DNA of 64,000 bases from Pseudomonas indica NBRC 103045 (GTDB lineage Bacteria > Pseudomonadota > Gammaproteobacteria > Pseudomonadales > Pseudomonadaceae), in the NCBI RefSeq assembly GCF_002091635.1, contig NZ_BDAC01000001.1, forward strand, positions 186,001 through 250,000, written 5' to 3'. Of this stretch, positions 44,969 to 54,373 are shown piece after piece. Numbering within the stretch: position 1 is the first letter of the stretch; every line of letters starts with the position of its first letter. A program made the position numbers and the translations under genes. The notes below the pieces were generated by a model. That model saw only the letters and a program-made list of their open reading frames with translations. It was not told the DNA's origin and did no database searches.

Positions 44969-46342
44969 TCATTCCTGACGAGGGGTAGCGGGCGACCTCA
45001 GGACACTCAACGCCATCAGCACCAGCAACCCGACCCCCGCCACCAGCACGGCCCACAGGCCGATGCGCTTCCAGTCGGTCCCGGCTTCCGGCTGGTCTTG
45101 CTTCACCGTTGCGGTAACGGCTTCACCGGTCGGCGTCGCCACACCCAGGCGGGCCAATCGCTCGTCGTCGTAACCGGGGATGAGCGTTGCCAGCGGCAGG
45201 TTCGCCGCCTTGGCCGTCGCGTTGCCGAGCGCCAGCGTGTACGGCGGCGTGCCGCGTACCAGGAAGACCACCTGGGTGGTGCGTACGCCGACCTGCAGCC
45301 TGGGCGTGGCGCTGCCCAGGCCACCGCCCCGCTCGTCCACCTGCAGTTTCAACTGGTGTACGGGTGTGCCGGGCAGTTCGAGGGTCTCCTGGCGCACTTC
45401 GCTGCCATTCTCCGGCAGCCGGTAGAGCAGGCCGCGCGCCAGCCAGAACCACTGTTGCCGGTCGTCGCGGCGGCCCTGCACCGTCACTGGCGCCAGGGTA
45501 TTGGCCTGTGGCAGCTCGATGCGCAGACGCTCCAGGGGCAGCGCCACGGGCAGCTCCCAGTAGAACTCCCCGTTGCCGGCGCGGCGCGGCGGCAAGTCGC
45601 CCGACCAGGCGATCGGCGCCGGCACGCGGGTGGAGCTGACCACCAGGGCCTGGGTCAGGGCCGGCGCCTGCTGCGGGCTTTCCCAGAGCAGCCGCAGGTA
45701 GCGCGCACGCAGGCCCGGCAGGGCCATTTCGCGCTGGTCGATGCGCTCGTCGGCGAACGACAGCCGGGCGATCTGCCCATCGCCCCAGGAGCGCCACTGT
45801 TGCAAGTCATCGCTGGCCTCGATGGTGAAACGCTGGAATCCCTCGCGATCGGCGCTCCAATCGAGAATCAGCTTCTGCAACGGCTGCTTCAGCGCGCTGG
45901 CGTCCAACACCCAGCCGCGCAGCACCTCGCCCGCATCAGCAGCCTGGCCTTCCGTCACTTCGACCAGGGTACCGCCGGTGCCGCGCTGCACACGGATATG
46001 CGGGCTGTCCGGGGCACTCGCCGGGCTGTACAGCGGGAACCACTTCACCGGCGTTTCCGTATGGGTCTCGCTGGGCTGGGTGCTGCCCAGGGTGAGGGCG
46101 TAGGCCAGCGGCTCGCCCTCGCCGTTGAACACGCGCAGGTCGCGCAGATCGGCATGACGGGCCGTCAGATGCAGCGCCAACGGCAACTCCAACCGATACC
46201 AGGGCCCTTCGCCACTGAGTTCCAGCGGCACCCGGGTGGCGAAGCCGTCGGGCGACTCCTGACCGGACAGCGCCAGCGGCGCAGCCAGCACACTGGCCAG
46301 CAGCGCCGGCAACAGGCGGAAGAGAGAAGAAAGACGGCTCAT
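44969..46342 (-). CDS. DUF3999 family protein
   Basis: This 457-aa protein starts MSRLSSLFRLLPALLASVLAAPLALSGQ with a signal peptide, has a large beta-rich periplasmic part (PWYRLELPLALHLTARHADLRDLRVFNGEGEPLAYAL) and one C-terminal membrane helix (GLWAVLVAGVGLLVLMALSVL). It follows the large DUF2339 protein with a 4-bp overlap, the usual pairing in proteobacteria. No activity is known. The pair is likely one envelope complex. Confidence 0.85.
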   Translation of the reverse strand: MSRLSSLFRLLPALLASVLAAPLALSGQESPDGFATRVPLELSGEGPWYRLELPLALHLTARHADLRDLRVFNGEGEPLAYALTLGSTQPSETHTETPVKWFPLYSPASAPDSPHIRVQRGTGGTLVEVTEGQAADAGEVLRGWVLDASALKQPLQKLILDWSADREGFQRFTIEASDDLQQWRSWGDGQIARLSFADERIDQREMALPGLRARYLRLLWESPQQAPALTQALVVSSTRVPAPIAWSGDLPPRRAGNGEFYWELPVALPLERLRIELPQANTLAPVTVQGRRDDRQQWFWLARGLLYRLPENGSEVRQETLELPGTPVHQLKLQVDERGGGLGSATPRLQVGVRTTQVVFLVRGTPPYTLALGNATAKAANLPLATLIPGYDDERLARLGVATPTGEAVTATVKQDQPEAGTDWKRIGLWAVLVAGVGLLVLMALSVLRSPATPRQE

Positions 46343-49300
46343 GCTCTGGCCTGCTCCACGTCAGAGGCCGGCTGCCGGGGCGGCAGCGGCGCGAAATATC
46401 CGATGATCAACAACAGCACGCCGACGCCGATGAAGGACACGATGCGCTCCAGCCCGCCGCGATTGCCCAGCTCGACGAAGAACAGCTTGGCCACCACCAC
46501 GGCGATCAGCGCCGCGCCGATCAGCCACAATTCACGGCGCAGACGCAGGTGGCCGACGATCATCAGCGGCAGGGCGATCAGCGTCCAGACCAGCGACAGC
46601 CCGGCCTGCACCAGCATCGAATCGAGCAGCGCATCCAGCCGGTACGGCACCCCGCCCCAGTGGTGGGCGAAGCGGAATACCGTCGCCGTCAGCAGCGCAA
46701 ACAGCGACACGCCGGCCACGCCCTGGGGCAGCCAGCGGCGCCAGTCCTCGTCCAGGGAGAGCTGTGGCAGGCTCACCGACAACCAGCGCCAGACGCCGAA
46801 CAGGACGAACAACAGGCCCAGTTCCAAGGGATTGAGCAGCGGCAGGTAAGGCAGCGGATCGGCGGCGCCGTCGCTGGCGATGTTGGCCAGCCAGAACCAG
46901 CCCAGCATCGCCACCGCCAGCGGCAAGGCCGCCAACAGACGGTATTCCTGGCGGTAGGCCGACACCGGCCATGGCCAGGCACGCGGCGCGGCCATGGCCA
47001 GCAGGTAGGCGCTCGGCAGCAGTGCCCAGCCTAGCCAGCGCCAGGCGTTGTAATGCTCGGAGAGGGCGAACAGCAGGTAACGCAGTTCCAGCGACAGCAC
47101 GCCGATGATCAGCCAGCAGCCGAACACATGGGCGGCGCTCCGTGCCCCGACGGGCAGCAGCGACGCCAGCCGGCGCAGGCCGACGAAGTGCACGGCGAAC
47201 AGCACACCCCAGGCGAGCCAGCCGAAGTCCGCCGCCGGGTGATATTCCGCATGCCAGGCCCAGAGCAGCAGCACGGCAGCCGCCGGCATCAACAGGGTGC
47301 AGAGCAGCGCCAACGTACGCCATTCGAAGCGCGGCGCGATCAGGACGACCGCCGCCACGCTGAGCGCAGCGGCCAACAGAATCAGCGATGCCTGCAACTC
47401 GGCCGGAGCGAAGCGGACGATCTCGCTGATCAGCGCCAGGCTCCACCAGCCGGTTCCCCAGACCAGCAACACCTGGGACAACCGCTCCAGGCTCGGACCG
47501 CCCAGCGCCCCGGCCAGGTCGCGACGAACCACCTGATGCAGGCGCCAGGCGCCGATCAACGCTGCGAGCGCCAGGGCCAGCGGCGTCCAGAACCCGGCAT
47601 GGCCCAACGGCCGCAGCCCTTCGCCACTCAACTGGCCGAGCAGCAGCGGGCTGGCGGCGAGGAAGGCCACGCCCCCGACACCCTGCAGCAGCAGGCCGAA
47701 CAGGAAGCTGGCGCGCTGCTGCAGGTGCAGCGCCAGCCAGATAATCAGCAGACCGCTGCCGGCCCAGACCGCGCTGGCGCTCTGCCAGGGCAGCACGAAC
47801 AGTACCGCCAGGTTGAGGAACACCAGCCCCACCAACAGGATCACCGAGAGCCCGCGCAGCAGGCGGGCGTCGTTGCGCACCAGCGGATCGCGCGCTGCCA
47901 GCAACATGCCGCCGATCAGTGCCAGGCCGATCAGCGACGCGCCAATCAGCCCGCGCCAGCCATCGCTGAACACGCCGCTGCCGGCACCCGCCGTATCCAG
48001 TTGCAGCAGGAACACCGCGCCGCCGAGCAACTGCACGCCGAATGCGCTGAACAGGAAGGCCCGCGATTGCAGGCGCAGGGCGGCGAACAGCGTCGCCAGC
48101 CCGGCCAGGGCCCAGGCGATGGCCGTGGCCTCGGCGGCAAGGCTGAGCGGCGCGATCATGTACAGGAAGCCCAGGCCGGAACAGGCCAGCAACGGCAAAC
48201 CACGGCGCTCCCAGGGCCCGGCGGCATCTTCCGGCGCATGGCGCAGTTGCCACCAACTGAACAGCAGCGCCACGCCGAGCATCGCAGCGCCCAGCGGCAC
48301 GCCATCCAGCAGGGTTACGTCGCCGATATCCAGCTTGCCGAGGAAGGCCAGCGCCGCCCCCACTTGCAACAGCAGGGCAAAGCCGCGCGCTAGCGGACGC
48401 CGCTGGCGCAGCCCCAGCCAGAACAGGCCGGCACCCTCCACTGCCCAGGCGGCGGAGGTCCAGCGTGCATCCAGGCCGAGCGGGATCGCCAGAGTGCCGA
48501 ACACCACGCCCAGGGCCAGGCAGGTTTCCACCAGCAGCAGCGCCTGGTTGCGCACGCGACCGGCCAGCAGACGGGCCAGCAGCAGATAGAACAACCCCAA
48601 CGCCAGCGCACTGAACGCCGGGCCGAACTCCAGGTGACGGATCACCGCGTATTGCAGGCCGAAGCCGATCAGCGGCGGGCCGAACAGCGCCGTCCCATCC
48701 ACGTAGTCGGTCTTGCCCACCGACCAGCGCAGCAGCGCATCGCGCTCCGTAGGTGCATCGGCGGCTTCGCGCAGCTTGCGGCGGGCGAACAGCAGGCCGA
48801 TGGCCACGTACATAAGGAAGAACGTCACCAGGAACGGCTCGGTGCTGCCGAACAGCTCCGGCCGGTAGGAGCGCAGCCCCCAGGCGAAACCGATGCCGAA
48901 GGTGCCGACGAAGCCGATCAGGTTGAGCAGGCGCCAGGCCTTGAACCAGGCGATGGCCAGGATGCCGGCGTTGAGCAGGATGAAGTAGGAGAACAGCGCC
49001 ACGTGATTGCCGCTGCCGGTGGAGGTCAGGATCGGCGCGGCGAAGCCGCCGAGCGCCGCAGCCGCGGCCAGGCCCATGGCGTTCTGCGCCACGGCCAGTA
49101 TCGCCGAGCAGACCGTCACCACCACCAGCAGGCCGAGGGCTTCCTTGGCGTCGAGCAGCGGATGCAGGCGCATGGCGGCGAAGATCGTCAGGTACAACAC
49201 GGCGATGCCGGCGCCCTGGAGCATCAGCCCGTAGCCCGGGTTGCGCCGGCGCAACCACCAGCCGAGGCCGAGCAGCGCAATGGCACTGGCCGCCACGCCG

Positions 49301-49944
49301 GCGTAGCGCACGGCCACCGGCACCACCATGCCTTCGGTGGCGTAGCGCAGGAGGAAGGCCAGGCCGAGGAACAACAGCAGCACGCCGACGCGTAGCACGG
49401 TGTTGCCGCCGAACAGCCAGTTCTTCGCCCAGTCGATGGCCTGTTCGATGGGAGAGGGTTCGCGGGGTTTCGGCGGAATCGGCGCCGGACGCGACCGAAT
49501 GGGCTCGGCGGGCGCCTCGACCCGGGCGACGGCCGGCTCCGGCGCTTCGGGCTGGGCGACCTGCTCGAGCTCGGGCTCCGGCAGCTCCCAGATCAAGTCC
49601 TCGTCACGGCGTTCCTCGGCGGGCGCTTCCGCCGCTGCGGTCGGGGTCGGGGCAGGCTCAGGCGCGGCGGCCTCCGGTTCCGGCGCAGGCGCCTGGGCCG
49701 GCTGCGGCGGCAAGCCCTGCTCCAATCGCAGCAACCGCTCGACGACCGCCGTGGTACCGGCCTCGAAGCGCTGGGCGAAAGTATCCAGGCTCTTGCGCAG
49801 CGTGGCGTTTTCCGCCGACAACTGCTGCAGGCGGATGGCCTGTCCCAGCCCGAGCCCCACCAGAGCGCCCAACAGGGCGGCGGTCAGCGATTCGCCGGCC
49901 ACACTGCCCACCACCAACCCAACCAGCATGAAAATCCATTGCAT
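46339..49944 (-). CDS. DUF2339 giant multispanning membrane protein
   Basis: From MQWIFMLVGLVVGSVAGESLTAAL this is 1201 aa. After one N-terminal helix and a coiled coil (LRKSLDTFAQRFEAG) comes a long Pro/Glu/Ala linker (about 75-160). Then more than 25 hydrophobic segments run to the end, beginning with the conserved WLFGGNTVLRVGVLLLFLGLAFLLRYA. This is the DUF2339 layout. Function is unknown. The paired DUF3999 gene overlaps it. An upstream in-frame start adds low-complexity residues and is unlikely. Confidence 0.87.
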   Translation of the reverse strand: MQWIFMLVGLVVGSVAGESLTAALLGALVGLGLGQAIRLQQLSAENATLRKSLDTFAQRFEAGTTAVVERLLRLEQGLPPQPAQAPAPEPEAAAPEPAPTPTAAAEAPAEERRDEDLIWELPEPELEQVAQPEAPEPAVARVEAPAEPIRSRPAPIPPKPREPSPIEQAIDWAKNWLFGGNTVLRVGVLLLFLGLAFLLRYATEGMVVPVAVRYAGVAASAIALLGLGWWLRRRNPGYGLMLQGAGIAVLYLTIFAAMRLHPLLDAKEALGLLVVVTVCSAILAVAQNAMGLAAAAALGGFAAPILTSTGSGNHVALFSYFILLNAGILAIAWFKAWRLLNLIGFVGTFGIGFAWGLRSYRPELFGSTEPFLVTFFLMYVAIGLLFARRKLREAADAPTERDALLRWSVGKTDYVDGTALFGPPLIGFGLQYAVIRHLEFGPAFSALALGLFYLLLARLLAGRVRNQALLLVETCLALGVVFGTLAIPLGLDARWTSAAWAVEGAGLFWLGLRQRRPLARGFALLLQVGAALAFLGKLDIGDVTLLDGVPLGAAMLGVALLFSWWQLRHAPEDAAGPWERRGLPLLACSGLGFLYMIAPLSLAAEATAIAWALAGLATLFAALRLQSRAFLFSAFGVQLLGGAVFLLQLDTAGAGSGVFSDGWRGLIGASLIGLALIGGMLLAARDPLVRNDARLLRGLSVILLVGLVFLNLAVLFVLPWQSASAVWAGSGLLIIWLALHLQQRASFLFGLLLQGVGGVAFLAASPLLLGQLSGEGLRPLGHAGFWTPLALALAALIGAWRLHQVVRRDLAGALGGPSLERLSQVLLVWGTGWWSLALISEIVRFAPAELQASLILLAAALSVAAVVLIAPRFEWRTLALLCTLLMPAAAVLLLWAWHAEYHPAADFGWLAWGVLFAVHFVGLRRLASLLPVGARSAAHVFGCWLIIGVLSLELRYLLFALSEHYNAWRWLGWALLPSAYLLAMAAPRAWPWPVSAYRQEYRLLAALPLAVAMLGWFWLANIASDGAADPLPYLPLLNPLELGLLFVLFGVWRWLSVSLPQLSLDEDWRRWLPQGVAGVSLFALLTATVFRFAHHWGGVPYRLDALLDSMLVQAGLSLVWTLIALPLMIVGHLRLRRELWLIGAALIAVVVAKLFFVELGNRGGLERIVSFIGVGVLLLIIGYFAPLPPRQPASDVEQARA

Positions 49945-50237
49945 GCTCTGACTTCCCAACGATGAGAAAAACCCGCGTCCCGCGAGAGACTGTCCAGTGT
50001 GGACGTCGCCGACGCCCCTCGCCGGCACATGCCGCCGACGATCGTGGCAATGCGGCAGTATATCGAGGCGCGACTGGCCGAGCGCGGGGGCTGGTGGAAA
50101 TTGCGAAGAAGGTCCGTCTCACTCCGGCCGTGAAACCTTTCGCATCAGTCGCGCGGAGCAAATCGCCAGCGCTGTTTCCGCCACGGAAACTCGGCTAGGG
50201 TCGCCGGATTCGGACACGCCCACTGTAAGGAGACCCC

Positions 50238-50789
50238 ATGCGCATCCATAGACCCCCTCTCGCCGCCCTCCTCTTCAGCCTGGCCCTGGGCAGCGCCCAA
50301 GCCGGCGAAACCACCACCCCGGCGCTGGACGCGCTGATCCGGGTGAGCACCGAACGCCTGCTGCTGGCCGACCAGGTAGCTGCCAGCAAGGCACAGTCGG
50401 GCAAGGCCGTGGAAGATGCGGCACGGGAAAGCGAGCAACTCGCGACGCTCTCGGCGAAAGCGCCCGACTACCGGCTCACGCCCGAGCAGGTGACGGCCTT
50501 CTTCAAATGGCAGATCGAGGCTAACAAGCTGGTCCAATACCGCCTGCTGGCCAAACCGGCGCCCGCCAGCGGCACGCCGGTCAGCCTGGATGCCATCCGC
50601 GCCCGCCTGAACACCATCAACGTGGAAATCCTGGAAAACCTCGCCCCGGCCCTGGCCGAACTGCAACAGCACGGCTGCGCCGAAACGCTGTACGAAGGCA
50701 TTCGCCGCCGCACGAAGCGCGAACACCTGGATGCCTTGCACAAGACCGCTCTGGTCAGGGCGTTCGGCGATACCTGCCGAAGCCTCTAA
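50238..50789 (+). CDS. Periplasmic chorismate mutase (AroQ gamma class)
   Basis: This secreted chorismate mutase converts chorismate to prephenate. It has 183 aa, starting [23 protein letters not shown], a cleavable signal peptide. The AroQ helical core has [39 protein letters not shown] and the gamma-class C-terminal helices with one cysteine pair candidate (GCAETL and DTCRSL). It is preceded by AAGGAG. A secreted chorismate mutase is known in P. aeruginosa at an equivalent position next to this thioesterase gene. Stops overlap by four bases. Confidence 0.9.
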   Translation: MRIHRPPLAALLFSLALGSAQAGETTTPALDALIRVSTERLLLADQVAASKAQSGKAVEDAARESEQLATLSAKAPDYRLTPEQVTAFFKWQIEANKLVQYRLLAKPAPASGTPVSLDAIRARLNTINVEILENLAPALAELQQHGCAETLYEGIRRRTKREHLDALHKTALVRAFGDTCRSL

Positions 50790-51217
50790 ACCACCAACGC
50801 AGCCAACGCTTCGCGCAACCGCGCCGGAATGCTTACCGGCCGGTTGTTCGCGCGGTCGACGAAGACATGGACGAAGCGCCCCGCTGCGCAGGCCTCTTCT
50901 TCTCCCGCCTTGAACACCGCCAGCTCGTACTGCACCGAGCTGTTGCCCAGCTTGCCCACTCGCAACCCCACCTCGATGCGTTCGGGAAAGGAAACAGAGG
51001 CGAAGTAGTCGCAGGACGAGCTGACCACGAAGCCCACCACTTCGCCCTCATGGATATCCAGCCCACCCCGCTCGATCAGGTAGGTGTTCACCGCCGTGTC
51101 GAAGAAGCCGTAGTAGGTCACGTTGTTCACGTGGCCGTAGAGGTCGTTGTCGTGCCAGCGGGTGGTGATGGGTTGGAAGTGGCGGTAATCGGAGCGGGTG
51201 TGGCGGGACTCGGTCAT
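50786..51217 (-). CDS. Hotdog-fold acyl-CoA thioesterase (4HBT/YbgC-like)
   Basis: From [42 protein letters not shown] this is 143 aa. An AAGGAAA site precedes this ATG; a start six codons earlier is possible. The catalytic-type Asp lies in [16 protein letters not shown], a 4HBT signature. Mid-domain [30 protein letters not shown] is the hotdog helix-sheet region. It probably hydrolyses short or branched acyl-CoA. It precedes the alcohol dehydrogenase on the same strand only loosely, with an 80-bp gap containing a repeat. Confidence 0.88.
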   Translation of the reverse strand: MTESRHTRSDYRHFQPITTRWHDNDLYGHVNNVTYYGFFDTAVNTYLIERGGLDIHEGEVVGFVVSSSCDYFASVSFPERIEVGLRVGKLGNSSVQYELAVFKAGEEEACAAGRFVHVFVDRANNRPVSIPARLREALAALVV

Positions 51218-51268
51218 GGGGTTTCCTTGGTGCATCGTCGTGGCGAGCGTATTCCGTAACAGGGTATC

Positions 51269-51290
51269 GGGCGAATGAATTCGCCCCTAC
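51269..51290. repeat. Copy 2 of the 22-bp intergenic repeat
   Basis: Arms GGGCGAAT (51269-51276) and ATTCGCCC (51279-51286) form a palindrome followed by CTAC. Read on the reverse strand it matches the copy at 38277-38298 almost exactly. It sits between the thioesterase and alcohol dehydrogenase genes. Confidence 0.75.
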
Positions 51291-51297
51291 AGATGCC

Positions 51298-52461
51298 TCA
51301 ATACGCCGCCTGGTAGATCGCCAGTGCGTCCGCCTCGGTGACTTCACGGGGGTTGTTCACCAGCAGGCGCTGCTGGAGCATGGCGTCGCTGGCCAATTGC
51401 TGCAGCATCGCTTCCGGTACACCGGCGTCACGTAGGCGGCTGGGCAGGCCGTGGCGTTCGTTCAGCGCCGCCAGTTCGTCGATGAACTGGGCGGTCAGGC
51501 TCTCGGCACTCCCCGGCTTCAGGCGTTCGCCCAGCAGCAACGGCGCCAGCTCGGCATACAGCGGTGTCGCCGCCGGTGCGTTGAAGCGCAGCACATGGGG
51601 CAGCACCAGCGCGTTGGATAAACCATGCGGAATGTGGAAGTGCCCGCCCAGCGGATAAGCCAACGCATGTACCGCAGCCACCGGCGCATTGGCGAAGGCC
51701 TGGCCGGCGAGGCAGGCGCCCAGCAGCATGGCCTGGCGCGCCTCGCGGTTCTGCCCGTTGTGCACCGCCTGGTCGAGGTTGTTCGCCAGCAGGCGCAGCG
51801 CTTCGCGGGCCAGCAGGTCGGACAGCGGGTTCTTCTTCAGCGCGCTGGTGTAGGACTCGATGGCATGCACCATGGCGTCGATGCCGGTGGCGGCGGTCAC
51901 CGCTGGCGGCAGGCCGAGGGTAAGGTCGGCGTCGAGCAGCGCCAGGTCCGGCAGCAGCATCGGCGACACCACGCCCATCTTGGTCGTCTCGCCGGTGGTG
52001 ACGATGGCGATGGGTGTCACCTCCGAGCCGGTGCCGGCGGTGGTCGGTACCTGGATCAGCGGCAGGCGCTGGCCGCGAGCGTTGCCGACCCCGTAGATGT
52101 CCTTGAGGCCCTGCCCGCACTGCGGATGGGCGAGCAAGGCGACCAGCTTGGCCACGTCCATCGAGCTGCCGCCACCGAAGCCGACGATCAACCCGGCGCC
52201 GATATCCCGAGCCCGTTGCACCGCATCCAGCACTACCGCTTCCGGCGGATCGGCAAGGACTTGGTCGAACACCGCCACGGCCAGGTCCTCGGCGGAGAAG
52301 CCGGGCAGGACGTCATTGAGTAGGCCGAAGCGGGTGATGCCGGGGTCGGTGACGATCAGCACCGAACGGGCGCCCCGCTCCCGGCAGATCGCCGCCAACC
52401 GGCGCGACGAGCCGGTTTCGCACATCAATTGGGCCGTGGTGGCAAAGCTGAACGGGTGCAT
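51298..52461 (-). CDS. Iron-type alcohol dehydrogenase
   Basis: This 387-aa group III alcohol dehydrogenase starts MHPFSFATTAQLMCETGSSRRL. NAD(P) binding is seen in GFGGGSSMDVAKL and VPTTAGTGSEVTP; iron ligands lie in LLDADLTLGLPP, HALAYPLGGHFHIPHGLSNALVLPHV. AGGAGG and an upstream CA motif precede it. It heads no obvious longer operon but shares direction with the acyl-CoA dehydrogenase pair, so it may act on an alcohol from the same catabolic route. Confidence 0.92.
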   Translation of the reverse strand: MHPFSFATTAQLMCETGSSRRLAAICRERGARSVLIVTDPGITRFGLLNDVLPGFSAEDLAVAVFDQVLADPPEAVVLDAVQRARDIGAGLIVGFGGGSSMDVAKLVALLAHPQCGQGLKDIYGVGNARGQRLPLIQVPTTAGTGSEVTPIAIVTTGETTKMGVVSPMLLPDLALLDADLTLGLPPAVTAATGIDAMVHAIESYTSALKKNPLSDLLAREALRLLANNLDQAVHNGQNREARQAMLLGACLAGQAFANAPVAAVHALAYPLGGHFHIPHGLSNALVLPHVLRFNAPAATPLYAELAPLLLGERLKPGSAESLTAQFIDELAALNERHGLPSRLRDAGVPEAMLQQLASDAMLQQRLLVNNPREVTEADALAIYQAAY

Positions 52462-52473
52462 GAGTGCCTCCTG

Positions 52474-52481
52474 TTGTTCTT
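52474..52481 (-). promoter_or_regulatory. Hfq/Crc (CA) motif before the alcohol dehydrogenase
   Basis: AAGAACAA on the reverse strand ends one base upstream of the AGGAGG ribosome site of the alcohol dehydrogenase gene. It fits AANAANAA and is well placed to block ribosome binding. Confidence 0.5.
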
Positions 52482-52525
52482 GTATGGCATTCGTTGGCCA
52501 CCCGCCCTTCAAGCCCAAACAGCCT

Positions 52526-52545
52526 CTCTCCCATTCATGGGAGAG
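52526..52545. repeat. Palindromic repeat between acyl-CoA and alcohol dehydrogenase genes
   Basis: CTCTCCCAT (52526-52534) and ATGGGAGAG (52537-52545) form a 9-bp inverted repeat, flanked by more CCTCT/GAGGG sequence. It may end transcription after the acyl-CoA dehydrogenase gene and resembles common intergenic repeats of Pseudomonas. Confidence 0.5.
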
Positions 52546-52582
52546 GGTAGGAGAGGGAACGGACGGATGAGCAACACCTTTC

Positions 52583-54373
52583 TCAAAACGCAAAACTATC
52601 CTCATCCAGCGCCATCAGGCACTGCGCCCCACCCCGGATCGCTTCCCGGTGGGCACTGGCCCGTGGCAGCACGCGGCGCAGATAGAAATCCGCGCTCTGC
52701 AGCTTGGCACGGTAGAAGGCGGCTTCCCCGCTTCCCACTTCCAGGGCGTCCTGCGCCCGCGCAGCCGCCTGGAGCCAGAGGCCGGCGAGCAGCACGTAGG
52801 CGGAATACTGGAGGAATTCCACGGAACAGGCGCCGATCTCCTGCGGATCACGCTGGCTGGCGGCGATCACTTCGGCGCCCAGCTCGCGCCATTCGCCCAA
52901 GCGTGCCTGTACCGTGGCGGCCAATTCGCGCAGGGCCGGGCGCTTGGCCTGGTCGTCGCACAGCTCGCTGAACTCCGCCTGCAACGCGCTCAGTTCCGCA
53001 CCGCCATCGCCCAACAGCTTGCGGCGGATCAGGTCCAGTGCCTGGATGCCGTTGGTGCCCTCGTAGAGCTGGGTGATGCGGCTGTCGCGCATCAACTGCT
53101 CCATGCCCCATTCGCGGATGTAGCCGTGGCCGCCGTAGACCTGTACACCGAGGCTGGCCACTTCCTGGCCCATGTCGGTGAAGAATGCCTTGACGATGGG
53201 AATCAGCAGCGCCGCCCGCTTGGCGGCCGCATGGCGCACGGTGGCGTCCGGGTGACCGTGCTCCAGATCGAGCTGGCGCGCGGTGTAGGCAGCCAGCATG
53301 CGGCAGCCTTCCACCAGGGTCTTTTGGGTCAGCAGCATGCGCCGTACATCCGGGTGGACGATGATCGGGTCGGCTGGCTTGTCCGGCTGTGCCGGGCCGG
53401 TCAGGGCGCGGGATTGCAGGCGCTCGCGGGCATAGCTCAGCGCGCCCTGGTACGCCTGCTCGGCTATGCCCAGCCCTTGCAGGCCGACCTGGAAGCGCGC
53501 GTCGTTCATCATGGTGAACATGCAGGCCAGGCCCTGGTTGGGCTCGCCCACCAGCCAGCCGGTGGCGCCGTCGAAATTCATCACACAGGTGGCGGCACCC
53601 TTGATGCCCATCTTGTGCTCGATGGCCCCACAATTCAGGGCGTTGCGCGCGCCGGGCGTGCCGTCGGGATTGGCGACGAATTTCGGCACGAGGAACAGGC
53701 TGATGCCCTTCACGCCCGCCGGTGCGTCCGGCAGACGGGCGAGCACCAGATGGACGATGTTCTCGCTCATGTCGTGCTCACCGCCGCTGATGAAAATCTT
53801 GCTGCCACTGACCTTGTAGCTGCCGTCCACCTGCGGCTCGGCGCGGGTGCGCAGCAGGGCCAGGTCGGTGCCGGCCTGGGGCTCGGTGAGGCACATGGTG
53901 CCGGTCCATTCGCCGCTCACCAGTTTGGCCAGGTAGGCGGCCTGCAATTCAGGGCTGCCATGCTTGTACAAGGCCAGCACCGCGCCCTCGGTGAGCCCGG
54001 AATAGATGCGGAAGGACAGGCTCGCGCCCATCAGCATCTCATGGAAGTTACACGCCACCAGTTGCGGAAAGCCCTGGCCGCCGAATTCGATCGGCCCGGT
54101 CATGCTCGCCCAACCATTCTCCACGTATTGCCGATAGGCCTCGCGAAAGCCCTTGGGCGTGGTCACGGCGCCATCGACCAGGGTCACGCCCTCTTCGTCG
54201 CTGTTGCGATTCAGCGGGGCGACCACCTCGCCGGTATAGCGCGCCGCCTCGTCCAGCACACCGTCGATCAACTCGCGGTCCAGGCCGTTGCCGAGCAGCG
54301 CGCAGTGGCCGCTGACGTCGAACAGCTCATGGATCACGAAGCGCATGTCGCGCAGGGGAGCCCGGTAATTCAT
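52583..54373 (-). CDS. Acyl-CoA dehydrogenase with C-terminal extension (DmdC-like)
   Basis: This 596-aa protein starts MNYRAPLRDMRFVIHELFDVSGHC. It is longer than typical acyl-CoA dehydrogenases because of an N-terminal and a C-terminal extension, as in the DmdC/PA5187-like group. Motifs include MCLTEPQAGTDLALLRT, GSKIFISGGEHDM, MGIKGAATCVMNFDGATGWLVG and QVYGGHGYIREWGMEQLMRDSRITQLYEGTNGIQALDLI. It needs FAD and introduces the alpha-beta double bond. Its start overlaps the 3-hydroxyacyl-CoA dehydrogenase stop by four bases, so they form an operon. Confidence 0.93.
   Translation of the reverse strand: MNYRAPLRDMRFVIHELFDVSGHCALLGNGLDRELIDGVLDEAARYTGEVVAPLNRNSDEEGVTLVDGAVTTPKGFREAYRQYVENGWASMTGPIEFGGQGFPQLVACNFHEMLMGASLSFRIYSGLTEGAVLALYKHGSPELQAAYLAKLVSGEWTGTMCLTEPQAGTDLALLRTRAEPQVDGSYKVSGSKIFISGGEHDMSENIVHLVLARLPDAPAGVKGISLFLVPKFVANPDGTPGARNALNCGAIEHKMGIKGAATCVMNFDGATGWLVGEPNQGLACMFTMMNDARFQVGLQGLGIAEQAYQGALSYARERLQSRALTGPAQPDKPADPIIVHPDVRRMLLTQKTLVEGCRMLAAYTARQLDLEHGHPDATVRHAAAKRAALLIPIVKAFFTDMGQEVASLGVQVYGGHGYIREWGMEQLMRDSRITQLYEGTNGIQALDLIRRKLLGDGGAELSALQAEFSELCDDQAKRPALRELAATVQARLGEWRELGAEVIAASQRDPQEIGACSVEFLQYSAYVLLAGLWLQAAARAQDALEVGSGEAAFYRAKLQSADFYLRRVLPRASAHREAIRGGAQCLMALDEDSFAF

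Noticed and set aside
47053-48393. A 446-codon Gln/Arg-rich forward frame over the DUF2339 gene
   Set aside because: Low-complexity composition is the expected mirror of leucine/alanine-rich membrane spans.
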